Source of the DNA: Micromonospora sp. CB01531
GTDB lineage: Bacteria; Actinomycetota; Actinomycetes; Mycobacteriales; Micromonosporaceae
Assembly (NCBI RefSeq): GCF_001905095.1
Contig: NZ_LWLS01000058.1
Span: forward strand, 93,638 to 157,637
Direction of reading: 5' to 3'
DNA: 64,000 bases
How positions within the stretch are numbered: position 1 is the first letter of the stretch; the number at the start of each line of letters is the position of its first letter. The notes beneath the pieces were generated by a model. It saw nothing but the letters and a program-made list of their open reading frames with translations. It ran no database searches and was not told the DNA's origin. The position numbers and the translations under genes were made by a program. Below are positions 48,802 through 56,770 of the stretch, one piece after another.

Positions 48802-50085
48802 ATGGCCGTCAACACGGCTGACTCCGTCGTCACCGTCCGCCCGTTCGTCTCGACCACTGACGGCGCGGAGGTCATCATCGGCGACACCGACCGCAAGGTC
48901 TATCTCGCCATTCCGGCCGAGGGGCTGGACATTCTGCATGCGCTCGCCGAGGGCCGGACCATCGCCGAGACCGCCCGGATCTACGAGCGTAAGCACGGCG
49001 AGAGCGCAGACATCGAGGATTTCGTCGCAGTGCTGGCCGACGAGGGTTTCGTCACTCGCGGCGGCGAGCCCGCTCCCGCCACCGAACCCGCCCACGAGCA
49101 CGGGCATCGGACGATCAAGCGGTGGAGCTTCGACTGGATCTCGCCCGCCACCGCGCGCCGACTCACCGGTCCTGCCGTGATCGTGCCGGGCCTCGCGGTC
49201 ATCCTGGCCGGCGTGGTGCTGGCGGCCAGCGATCCGGGCCTGCTGCCCGGTGCCCGGGCGCTGCTGTTCGAAGGCGGAAACTTCGCGCTGCTCACCGTGG
49301 TCAGCGTCACGCTGGCGATGATCGGGCTGTCAATGCACGAATTCGCGCACGCGCTGGCGGCTCGTTCGGTGGGTGTGTCGGCGACCCTCGGCATCAGCAA
49401 CCTGATGTACATCCTGGTCGCCCAGACCGACATCAGCGGCATCTGGATGGCATCGAAGCGCGCGCGGTACAAGGCATTCCTCGCCGGGTTCTTCGTGGAC
49501 GCGTTCTTCGGCTCCCTGCTGGTCGCGTTCCTGTTCGCCGCCCGGCACGGCGTCCTCGATGCGCCCAATTGGTCGGTCCTGCTGGCCAGTGCGGCTCTGC
49601 TCACCTTTCTGGTGCGTATCGGATTCCAGTTCTTCTTCTACCTGCGGACCGATATCTATTACGTGATCGCGACTGCCCTGAACTGCCGCAACCTGATGTC
49701 GGACACCGAGCGGTTCCTGGCCAACGGGATCAAGCGGTTGACCTTCCGCCGAGACAAGGTGGTCTCGCAGGCGGGTATACCGCGCAACGAAATGCGCAAG
49801 GTGCGAGTGTACGGAGCGATCTGGGTGTTCGGCCGGATCTTCTCACTGTTCGCCCTGGTGTTCACGATTCTGCCGGTGCTGTGGGTCTATCTCGAACAGT
49901 TCGTGCTGCTGGCGATGGGAGAGCCGACGCGGTTCTCGTCGGCCGACTTCGCCACAGTGGCGGTGCTGGCGGGGCTGCTCAACGGCGGCGGCCTGGCGAT
50001 GTGGGGCCGCAACCTGTGGCGCGGCTGGCGCCGCCGGCGTGCCGAGGACGCCAAGATGCTCGCTCGGCAGGCCGCAGCCGGCTGA
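48802..50085 (+). CDS. PqqD-like (RRE-like) domain fused to an M50 membrane metalloprotease
   Basis: This 427-residue protein has an N-terminal winged-helix domain (about residues 25-92) with VYLAIPAEGLDILHALAEG and IEDFVAVLADEGFV, the pattern of PqqD-like RiPP recognition elements. About six hydrophobic segments follow from residue 120. The second carries the zinc motif HEFAH (residues 179-183), and the segment LAGFFVDAFFG may give the third ligand. This matches site-2-protease-type M50 peptidases such as those in RiPP and peptide-export operons. It probably binds the leader of the 25-residue peptide and cuts it at or in the membrane. ATG start with GGAAGGG upstream. It follows the hairpin and ends at a strong terminator. 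Confidence 0.82.
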   Translation: MAVNTADSVVTVRPFVSTTDGAEVIIGDTDRKVYLAIPAEGLDILHALAEGRTIAETARIYERKHGESADIEDFVAVLADEGFVTRGGEPAPATEPAHEHGHRTIKRWSFDWISPATARRLTGPAVIVPGLAVILAGVVLAASDPGLLPGARALLFEGGNFALLTVVSVTLAMIGLSMHEFAHALAARSVGVSATLGISNLMYILVAQTDISGIWMASKRARYKAFLAGFFVDAFFGSLLVAFLFAARHGVLDAPNWSVLLASAALLTFLVRIGFQFFFYLRTDIYYVIATALNCRNLMSDTERFLANGIKRLTFRRDKVVSQAGIPRNEMRKVRVYGAIWVFGRIFSLFALVFTILPVLWVYLEQFVLLAMGEPTRFSSADFATVAVLAGLLNGGGLAMWGRNLWRGWRRRRAEDAKMLARQAAAG

Positions 50086-50095
50086 CCCGCCCGAC

Positions 50096-50123
50096 GACGC
50101 CGGGCCCATGCGGGCCCGGCGTC
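50096..50123 (+). terminator. perfect 12-bp hairpin terminator
   Basis: GACGCCGGGCCC (50096-50107) pairs with GGGCCCGGCGTC (50112-50123) over a 4-nt loop, 10 bp after the protease stop. It closes the peptide/protease operon. The rest of the gap to 50311 holds only a further GC-rich inverted repeat near 50162-50179. Confidence 0.8.
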
Positions 50124-50311
50124 CCGGCGTTCCTGGCTCCTGGATTGCGATCATCGGCGCGCCGCCGGCTCGCCGGCGGTGCCGCCACCGAGGGGATGGA
50201 GCCCGGGTCGTTTTCGACGGAGCGGTTGCCGTTGCTTGCGTCGTGGGCTGCCAGCGACTATGGAGACAAGCGGCCTGTGCTTCCCGCGGACGAGAAGGCG
50301 GAGTGTTGAGT

Positions 50312-50842
50312 TCAGCGTACGATCGCTGCGGTCGCCTCTCGGCCTTCGAGGCGTTCGAGTTCCTCGACGGCGGCGTCGTACGTGCCGAGGTGAAGGGTCT
50401 GATCGGAATACCCGATGCCGGCGGTGTTGTAGTAGAAGCCGATGTTGCCCCACGGAATGAAGTAGATGAGGTCGCCGTCCTTCGGGTCTGAACCTGGCGA
50501 CCCCTCGTACTGCAAAGCGCGCGGAAGATCGGCGATCTTTTCGCGGCCATTGAAATCCTCGAGCGTGAGGGTGAGTGGCAACATGCTCAGGAAGTCACGG
50601 GTGGCGGGGCTGTCTTCACCGATGGTCACGTTCACCGCCTCCGCGCCCACGGCGAACCGGACAACCGTGCCCACAATGGCCTGATCGGTGCTGGGCGGTG
50701 ACATGCTTGTGCTGCTCCGGGGTGCCGACGAGGAACCCGGCGCGGCGGTGGGAGTGGCCTCGCCGGTGGAAGGCGCACCGCACGCGGCGAGGGAGAGGGC
50801 CAGCAGGAGCGCTGCCGCCTCCCTGAGATTCACCTTCCGCAT
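50312..50842 (-). CDS. lipoprotein with cyclophilin-like fold domain
   Basis: This 176-residue protein has a signal peptide with lipobox (LALSLAACGAPS, cleavage before Cys), a Ser/Pro/Thr-rich linker to about residue 55, and a C-terminal domain with SMLPLTLTLEDFNGREKIADLP and GDLIYFIPWGNIGFYYN. This is the pattern of small bacterial cyclophilin-like proteins. It should sit on the outer face of the membrane. Prolyl isomerase activity is not certain because these small forms lack many catalytic residues. ATG start. Confidence 0.82.
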   Translation of the reverse strand: MRKVNLREAAALLLALSLAACGAPSTGEATPTAAPGSSSAPRSSTSMSPPSTDQAIVGTVVRFAVGAEAVNVTIGEDSPATRDFLSMLPLTLTLEDFNGREKIADLPRALQYEGSPGSDPKDGDLIYFIPWGNIGFYYNTAGIGYSDQTLHLGTYDAAVEELERLEGREATAAIVR

Positions 50843-51019
50843 GCGATGAAACCCTTCCAGTCAGGCCTCGCCCGTTCAGGCCGTGGACAGTCCGTTGCTA
50901 TGCAACCTGCCTCCTCCGCACGCAGGGAGTCCCTGTCGAGAGACGTACTGGCAGGGCACCTCTGACGCCCCGCTCGAACGATGAAGGCCATGAAGGTCGT
51001 GCTGTTCACAGGCGCGATG

Positions 51020-51787
51020 TCACCGTGCGGTGTAGCCGCCGTCGACAGGAAGTGCGACGCCGATGACGAAGCTGGCACCGGGGCTGCACAGCCACAACAC
51101 CGCGGCGGCGATCTCTTCGGGTTCGCCGAGCCGGTTGATGGGTTGATTGGCGATGGCCTCGGCGCGGTCGAGCTCGCCCTTGTCGATCATGTCGGTGACC
51201 ATGGGGGTGGCGATAGTCCCGGGGCAGACCGCGTTGATCCGGATACCGCGCGGCGCGTATTCGAGGGCAGCGCTGCGGGTGAGACCCAGCACGCCGTGCT
51301 TGGAGGCGTGGTACGCGGCGCGGCCGGGCAGGCCCACGAGCCCGCCGAGAGAGGAGCAGTTGACGATGGCGCCGTTGCCTTGGCTGCGCATCTGGGCGAG
51401 TTCGTGTTTCATGCAGGCCCACACGCCTCGCAGGTTGACGGCGTTGACCCGGTCGAAGACATCGGCAGGCTCATCGGCGGCATCGCTGGGCGGAACTTGA
51501 ATGCCGGCGTTGTTGAACGCCATGTCGAGCCGGCCGAACTCCTCGACCGTCGAGCGGACGGCGGCGGCGACGCTGGCCTCGTCGGTGACGTCGCAACACA
51601 CGTCGAGCACCCGGTGACCGGCGGTGGCCAGCGCCTCGGTGGCGGTCTGGACTGCGGCCCGGTTGATGTCGGCGAGGGCGACCGCGGTGCCGGCCTCGGC
51701 GAAAGCGCGGGCGGTGGCCAGGCCCATGCCGGAGCTGGCGCCGGTGACCAGGGCGACCTGGCCGGTGAAGTCGTAGTTCGGGTTCAT
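51020..51787 (-). CDS. short-chain dehydrogenase/reductase
   Basis: This 255-residue classical SDR has VALVTGASSGMGLATA, FNNAGIQ, VNCSSLGGLVG, YHASKHGVLGL and a C-terminal GVALPVDGGYTAR. It uses NAD(P)(H) on an alcohol or ketone of unknown identity. It appears monocistronic, with no clear metabolic partner next to it. ATG start at 51787. Confidence 0.88.
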   Translation of the reverse strand: MNPNYDFTGQVALVTGASSGMGLATARAFAEAGTAVALADINRAAVQTATEALATAGHRVLDVCCDVTDEASVAAAVRSTVEEFGRLDMAFNNAGIQVPPSDAADEPADVFDRVNAVNLRGVWACMKHELAQMRSQGNGAIVNCSSLGGLVGLPGRAAYHASKHGVLGLTRSAALEYAPRGIRINAVCPGTIATPMVTDMIDKGELDRAEAIANQPINRLGEPEEIAAAVLWLCSPGASFVIGVALPVDGGYTAR

Positions 51788-52599
51788 CGTTGCGGTTGCC
51801 CTTTCGATGAGCAGCAGGTCCGTCGGCAGGCGATTCGGCGGGTGAGTCGGGCGGGACATGCAGGGCCAGGTGACGCATCGGTGCCGGTGACATCGGCGGC
51901 GACCATGTCAGCGATGCGTTCCCTGCGCTCCCACCGTGAACCGGCGCAGGCCGATGGCCGAGGTAGGCGCTATCCAGCAAACCCGATTTCACGACCGGGC
52001 GAGGAGTTTCTGCTGGAAGGTGTACTGATAAGGCATCCCGACGTCGGGCCGCAGGTCAGATCGATGGGGTGGGCTACTCGGATGTTTCGCGGTGGGCGCG
52101 GAGTTCGGCAAGGACGACGACCCCGAAGAGCACGGCGGTGGCCGCCTACGGCCAGGGGCGGCGCGAACAGCATCGCCGGGGGTGAGTAGTCCGAGCGCGA
52201 GCAGGCCGGCCACCCAGGATCGGGAGATCCTGCTGAACACCTCGAACTCGAAGCTGGCCGCCGGCGACCATGACCAGGTGGGTGCACGAGGCGGCGACGG
52301 GGGCGTCCACGATGACCACCTCAGCGACTTCTGGCACGTCCGGGACGCCTACCGGGCCAACGGCGGGGCGATCCGCTTCGCCGCTGCACCGCCGCGTTGG
52401 CGTATCAGGTCGCCCTCAAGGTGGTGCGAAGCGCCTGGTATGCGGCGAACATGCGCCCTTTATGCAGGCGCTGGCGAGACTCAACGCAGCGATTCATCCG
52501 AATGCCCGAATGCCCACCGGGCACTGCCTCATGGCGGGCGAGCCGATGATCCGGCCGCGGCGGATCGGATGGCGGCGCGGAAGATCAGGAGGAGGCGGG
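51788..52599. other. 812-bp stretch without a convincing gene, probably decayed
   Basis: Frames here are short, mixed on both strands and arginine- or proline-rich. A minus-strand piece at 52080-52240 (VFSRISRSWVAGLLALGLLTPG) could be the end of a lost membrane protein. No RNA gene or clear terminator is seen. A strong ribosome site (AGGAGGAGG, near 52587) at the right end belongs to the LuxR gene. Confidence 0.4.
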
Positions 52600-53217
52600 A
52601 TGAACAAGGTCAGCATCTTCGATACGAGCCCGGTCTTCGCCCGTGGGCTCGCCGGGTTGCTGGCGGTGGAGGGTTTCGAGGTAATTGAGGTCAGATCCAG
52701 CACGGACGGGGACTACTGCCGGCAGGCAGACATCTTTCTGGTCGACCCGGCAGCGGTCCGGGTGGGCACCCTCTGGGCCTTCGCCGCGGAGGTGTCGTTG
52801 GTGGCACCCGTGTTGGTGCTCGCTCCCTTTGGCGGCCACCAGACGCCCGGCGAGCGCTGCCCCGGCTCGGGTATGGTGAGCTACGTGGACCGCTACGCGC
52901 CCGCCGACATCGTGGTGCGGGCGGTCCGGGCGGTGGCCGACGGTGGACGGTTTTTCGGCAGGGCGCAGCCGCCGGGCCAGCCGAATCCGCCTGGTGTCGA
53001 GTCCGTCCCGCTCTCGATGCGTGAACGGCAGGTGCTCCGGCAGATCGCACGGGGGCTGACGCACACTCAGATAGCCCGGGTACTGGGCATCAGCCGACAC
53101 ACCGTGGACACCTACGTCAAGCGCGTCAGGTCCAAGCTCGACCTCGGCAACAAGGCCGAGCTGACGCGGGCGGCGCTGGTCGGTGCGTTCCCGGAGGCGA
53201 CGGCCGACGCCTCCTGA
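52600..53217 (+). CDS. LuxR/NarL-type response regulator
   Basis: This 205-residue protein has an N-terminal receiver-like domain (VSIFDTSPVFARGLAGLLAVEGF, with the possible phospho-aspartate in IFLVDPAAV) and a LuxR helix-turn-helix (LSMRERQVLRQIARGLTHTQIARVLGISR). The acidic pocket at the receiver N-terminus is weak, so it may work without phosphorylation. No sensor kinase is adjacent. The ATG at 52600 with AGGAGGAGG upstream is chosen over a longer frame from 52270. Confidence 0.85.
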   Translation: MNKVSIFDTSPVFARGLAGLLAVEGFEVIEVRSSTDGDYCRQADIFLVDPAAVRVGTLWAFAAEVSLVAPVLVLAPFGGHQTPGERCPGSGMVSYVDRYAPADIVVRAVRAVADGGRFFGRAQPPGQPNPPGVESVPLSMRERQVLRQIARGLTHTQIARVLGISRHTVDTYVKRVRSKLDLGNKAELTRAALVGAFPEATADAS

Positions 53218-53418
53218 TCGGTCGTGCTACCGGCCTGCGCCCTGGTGCCCCTCGGTTATGACCGGACCGGGCCGTGCGTACTGAATGCACAAAGCGACGT
53301 CTGCCAGATTCGGGCCGTTCGGGGGCCGGCCGGAGAAACGGGATGAACAATCGGCCGATGTGCGGTCACAAATTTATGATCTTGTTGTCCGGGATCGGGT
53401 GGGGCAGGATCAAACAAT

Positions 53419-56400
53419 GTGACCATCGTGGGCGGCGACGGTGAGTGGGAGTTCCGCCTCCTCGGCCCGGTTGAGGCGTACCGGGGCGGCATTCAGCTCC
53501 CGCTCAACGGAAAGCAGCGCTCGCTGCTGGTAGTCCTGCTGCTCAATGCCAATCGGGTAGTCGCCACCAGGCAGCTCGCCGAAGCGGTCTGGGGTCAGCG
53601 GCTGCCAGCGTCACCCGAGGCGCGGGTGCGGCTGCTGATATCCGAGCTGCGCAGAGCGTTCGCAAGTGAAGGTCAACGGCTCATTCTGACCAGGCAGCCC
53701 GGATACCTGGTGCGCGCGAGCCCCGGCCAGATCGACGTGGACAGGTTCCGGCACGCGGTCGACCAGGCCAAGGAGGCGGCGGCCCGAGGCCGGCCGGAGA
53801 TCGCGGTCGAGCAGTACGACAAGGCGCTCGCGGTGTGGCGTGGCGTGGCGCTGGGCGGCGTGAGCGGCGCGTTCGTCGACACCGAGGCGGCGCGCCTGAC
53901 CGAGCTGCGGGAGCGGGTCGCAGAAGACCGTACCGAGGTCATGATGGCGGTGGGACGACACGCCGAACTCGTCGCCGAGTTGGGGCATCTGGTCGCTGGG
54001 CATTCGCTGCGGGAGAGGCCCCATGCCCAGCTGATGATGGCCTTGTACCGGTCGGGCCGGCGTGGTGATGCGCTCGAACTCTACGCCCGCCTGCGGGAGC
54101 GCCTGGTCGAAGAGCTGGGGCTCGAACCGACGCCACAGCTGCAGCGTCTGCAGCAACAGATTCTCGCCGGCGACCCAGCGCTGAACCCGCCGCTCCCCGC
54201 GGTGCGGTCGGCCGCGTCGACCGTCCGCCAGTCGTCGCCGCCGGCCAGGATGCCAGCGCGCCAGCTGCCGCCGGCCCCTGGACGGCTCGTCGGCCGGGTG
54301 CGGGAGCTGGAGCAGCTCGACGCGCTCGCCGCGCGGGGTGACGGCCCGGTACTGGTGGTGGGTCCAGCCGGCGCCGGCAAGACCACCCTGGCCGTGCACT
54401 GGGCCCACACCGCGATGGATCGATTCCCGGATGGTCAACTCTTCGTGGACATGCGTGGCTTCGATCCCGGTGCCCGCATCTCGCCTATGGACGCACTGCC
54501 GCAGTTGCTGCATGCGCTCGGGGTGGCGACTGCGGAGATTCCGGTCGGGGGCGATGCGCAGATCGCCCAGTACCGCTCGGCCCTCGCCGGACGGCGGCTG
54601 CTGGTCATCCTCGACAACGTGGCCGAGCCGGACCAGGTGCGACCCCTGCTGCCCGGCGGCCCTGGCTGTCTCGCCCTGGTCACCAGTCGGGATCGGCTTG
54701 GTGGCCTGGTGGCGTTGAACGGTGCCTGCCGCATGACGGTCGACGTGCTGCCACCGCTGGACGCGATCGAGGTGCTGGCGCACACGGCCGGCGGCGAGCT
54801 GATTGAGGCGGATCCGGACGCCACGGCCAAGCTGGCGAGGCTGTGCGGCCACCTTCCGCTGGCGTTGCGCATCGCCGCCGGCCGGCTCGCTGACCAGCCG
54901 CACCATTCGATCCGCCGGCAGGTGGACGAGCTGACCCGGCGCGGGCGGATGGCCGGCCTGCGGGTTTCCGGTGACGGACGGGCGTCGGTCAGAGGTGCCT
55001 TCGACCTGTCCTACCGGGCGCTTCCGCGCCCGGCGCAGCGGCTCTTCCGGCTACTGGGCCTCGTGCCGGCGCCGGCCGGGTGGTCGGCCGAAGCGGGCGC
55101 CGCGCTCGCCGGGATGGCGGTGGACGACGCCGGCCAACTGCTCGACACCCTGGCCCGGCTACACCTGATCACGGCCACCGCGGCCGGTCGATACGTCTGC
55201 CACGACCTGCTGCTGGAATACGCCGCGGAACTCGCCGCCGACGATCCGCCCGCACAGCGGGACGCTGCCGTGGACCGCCTGCTCGCCTTCTACCTGCACA
55301 CCACCGATCAGGCCGCCACCGCCACCGTCCCGGCCGTCTCCCGACTGCCCCGCCCACCTTTACCGGCCGGCGTAGTGCCGGTGAAGTTCCCCGACGTGAC
55401 CGGCACCAGGGAGTGGATGATCGCAGAGTGGGACAACGTGGTCGCCGGGCTGCGCCACGCGGCGGCGCGGGGGCTGCGTCAGCTGGCCTGGCATCTCGCG
55501 GACGCGTTGCGCAGTCACCTGTATCTGACGGCGTCGCGGCCCCAGTGGCTGGCCATCGCCGAGACGGGCTTGGCCGCTGCGATAGCGGAGGGCGATGTGG
55601 TCGGCGAGGCGGCCATGCGCTTCTGCCTCGGCTTCCTGCGTTACCAGGCGGCGGAGTTCGCCGAGTCGATCCGCGAGCATGAGCGCGCCGTGGAGCTCTA
55701 CCGGCAGGCGCGGTGGAAGCCGGGCGAGTCCACGACGCTGCGCAGCATGGGCGTCTCGCTGGCACACCTGGGGCAGCTGCGGCCGGCTCTGGACCGGTTC
55801 ACGCAGGCGCTGGCGCTCGACCGCGAGATCGGCAACGAACCTGGCGAGGCGGCCAGCCTCCAGAACATTGCCGGAACCTACAAGGATCTCGGTGACCTGG
55901 AACTCTCCGCACGGTACCTCAGCGTGGCTATCCCGTTGCTGCGTCGGGTCGGTCGCCGGCCCGGCGAAGCGATAGCCCTCATCAACCTGGGGGAACTCCG
56001 GCGCGAACAGGGCCGCCTCGACGAGGCCCTGGCCGCCGTCCGTGAGTCGCTGGCGATCTGCCGGGAAGTCGGGCTGCGCCACGAGGCGGCGGAGGCGTTG
56101 ATTACGGCGGCAGAGGTCCATCGCGATGCCGGCAGGCACCGAGAGGCTCAGCAGGGGCTGGACGAGGCGCTGGACATCGCGCAGCAAACCGGCAACCCGC
56201 GACTCCAGATGCTCGCACTCAATGGACTGGCCAGCATCGAGATCCGGGCCGGCCGGGTCTCGACCGCGGTGGCACGGCTCGACACCGCACTGGAGGTAGC
56301 GGCGCGTACCGGCCACAGCGGCGGTCACGTCAAGGTCCTGCTCACGCTCGCCGAGGCGCACTGCGCGCTCGTCGAGTACCGATCCGCGCACCGCTACGCG

Positions 56401-56640
56401 TCCCGGGCCTTGAGCCTGGCCTCGGAATCAGGGGCGATGGTCGAGGTAGCCGCCGCACACACTGCCCTGGCCGCGGCCTACCTCGGCATGGGTGACCCCG
56501 ATCAATGCATCAGCCACTGCCAGCAGGCCCTGCAGACGCAGCGGAGGTCGGGCCAGCGGCGGGCGAAGATCCGGACCCTGGCGCTACTCAGGCAAGCACG
56601 TCGATTGCGACGAGGGGCGGACGCCGCGCGGCGTCCCTGA
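53419..56640 (+). CDS. AfsR/SARP-family regulator (OmpR wHTH - BTAD - NB-ARC - TPR)
   Basis: This 1073-residue regulator has an N-terminal winged helix (FRLLGPVEAYRGGIQLPLNG, residues ~10-95) and a BTAD domain to about residue 250 (ALELYARLRERLVEELGLEP). The P-loop ATPase follows with VGPAGAGKTTLAVHWAH near residue 315 and LALVTSRDRLGGL. TPR repeats run from about residue 690 to the end (NIAGTYKDLGDLELSARYL, ALINLGELRREQGRLDEAL). Proteins of this layout activate secondary-metabolite genes by binding direct repeats. It could act on the repeats at 31656, but it lies some 20 kb away, and the link is an inference. GTG start. Confidence 0.9.
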   Translation: MTIVGGDGEWEFRLLGPVEAYRGGIQLPLNGKQRSLLVVLLLNANRVVATRQLAEAVWGQRLPASPEARVRLLISELRRAFASEGQRLILTRQPGYLVRASPGQIDVDRFRHAVDQAKEAAARGRPEIAVEQYDKALAVWRGVALGGVSGAFVDTEAARLTELRERVAEDRTEVMMAVGRHAELVAELGHLVAGHSLRERPHAQLMMALYRSGRRGDALELYARLRERLVEELGLEPTPQLQRLQQQILAGDPALNPPLPAVRSAASTVRQSSPPARMPARQLPPAPGRLVGRVRELEQLDALAARGDGPVLVVGPAGAGKTTLAVHWAHTAMDRFPDGQLFVDMRGFDPGARISPMDALPQLLHALGVATAEIPVGGDAQIAQYRSALAGRRLLVILDNVAEPDQVRPLLPGGPGCLALVTSRDRLGGLVALNGACRMTVDVLPPLDAIEVLAHTAGGELIEADPDATAKLARLCGHLPLALRIAAGRLADQPHHSIRRQVDELTRRGRMAGLRVSGDGRASVRGAFDLSYRALPRPAQRLFRLLGLVPAPAGWSAEAGAALAGMAVDDAGQLLDTLARLHLITATAAGRYVCHDLLLEYAAELAADDPPAQRDAAVDRLLAFYLHTTDQAATATVPAVSRLPRPPLPAGVVPVKFPDVTGTREWMIAEWDNVVAGLRHAAARGLRQLAWHLADALRSHLYLTASRPQWLAIAETGLAAAIAEGDVVGEAAMRFCLGFLRYQAAEFAESIREHERAVELYRQARWKPGESTTLRSMGVSLAHLGQLRPALDRFTQALALDREIGNEPGEAASLQNIAGTYKDLGDLELSARYLSVAIPLLRRVGRRPGEAIALINLGELRREQGRLDEALAAVRESLAICREVGLRHEAAEALITAAEVHRDAGRHREAQQGLDEALDIAQQTGNPRLQMLALNGLASIEIRAGRVSTAVARLDTALEVAARTGHSGGHVKVLLTLAEAHCALVEYRSAHRYASRALSLASESGAMVEVAAAHTALAAAYLGMGDPDQCISHCQQALQTQRRSGQRRAKIRTLALLRQARRLRRGADAARRP

Positions 56641-56770
56641 CGTTGACCCCGTCCCGTGTCCCGTAAATCGGGGACACGACGTCCTGCCGGCACGTGCCCT
56701 ACGGTCCGCGTGGGCGAGAACCCCATTGATGGCAGTGATCTGCCATCGGCTGCGCCCGAGGGAGGTCGTG

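Noticed and set aside
50162..50179. CCGCCGGC/GCCGGCGG inverted repeat as a lipoprotein terminator
   Set aside because: The 2-nt loop makes the stem tight, and it lies more than 130 bp from the lipoprotein stop; not strong enough to list.
52270..52599. Longer start for the LuxR regulator
   Set aside because: The extra 110 residues are low-complexity, and a very strong ribosome site precedes the ATG at 52600.
56492..56770. Longer start for the RHS protein inside the SARP gene
   Set aside because: It would overlap the SARP coding frame and place ~90 unrelated residues before a good signal peptide; the ATG at 56771 has GGGAGG upstream.
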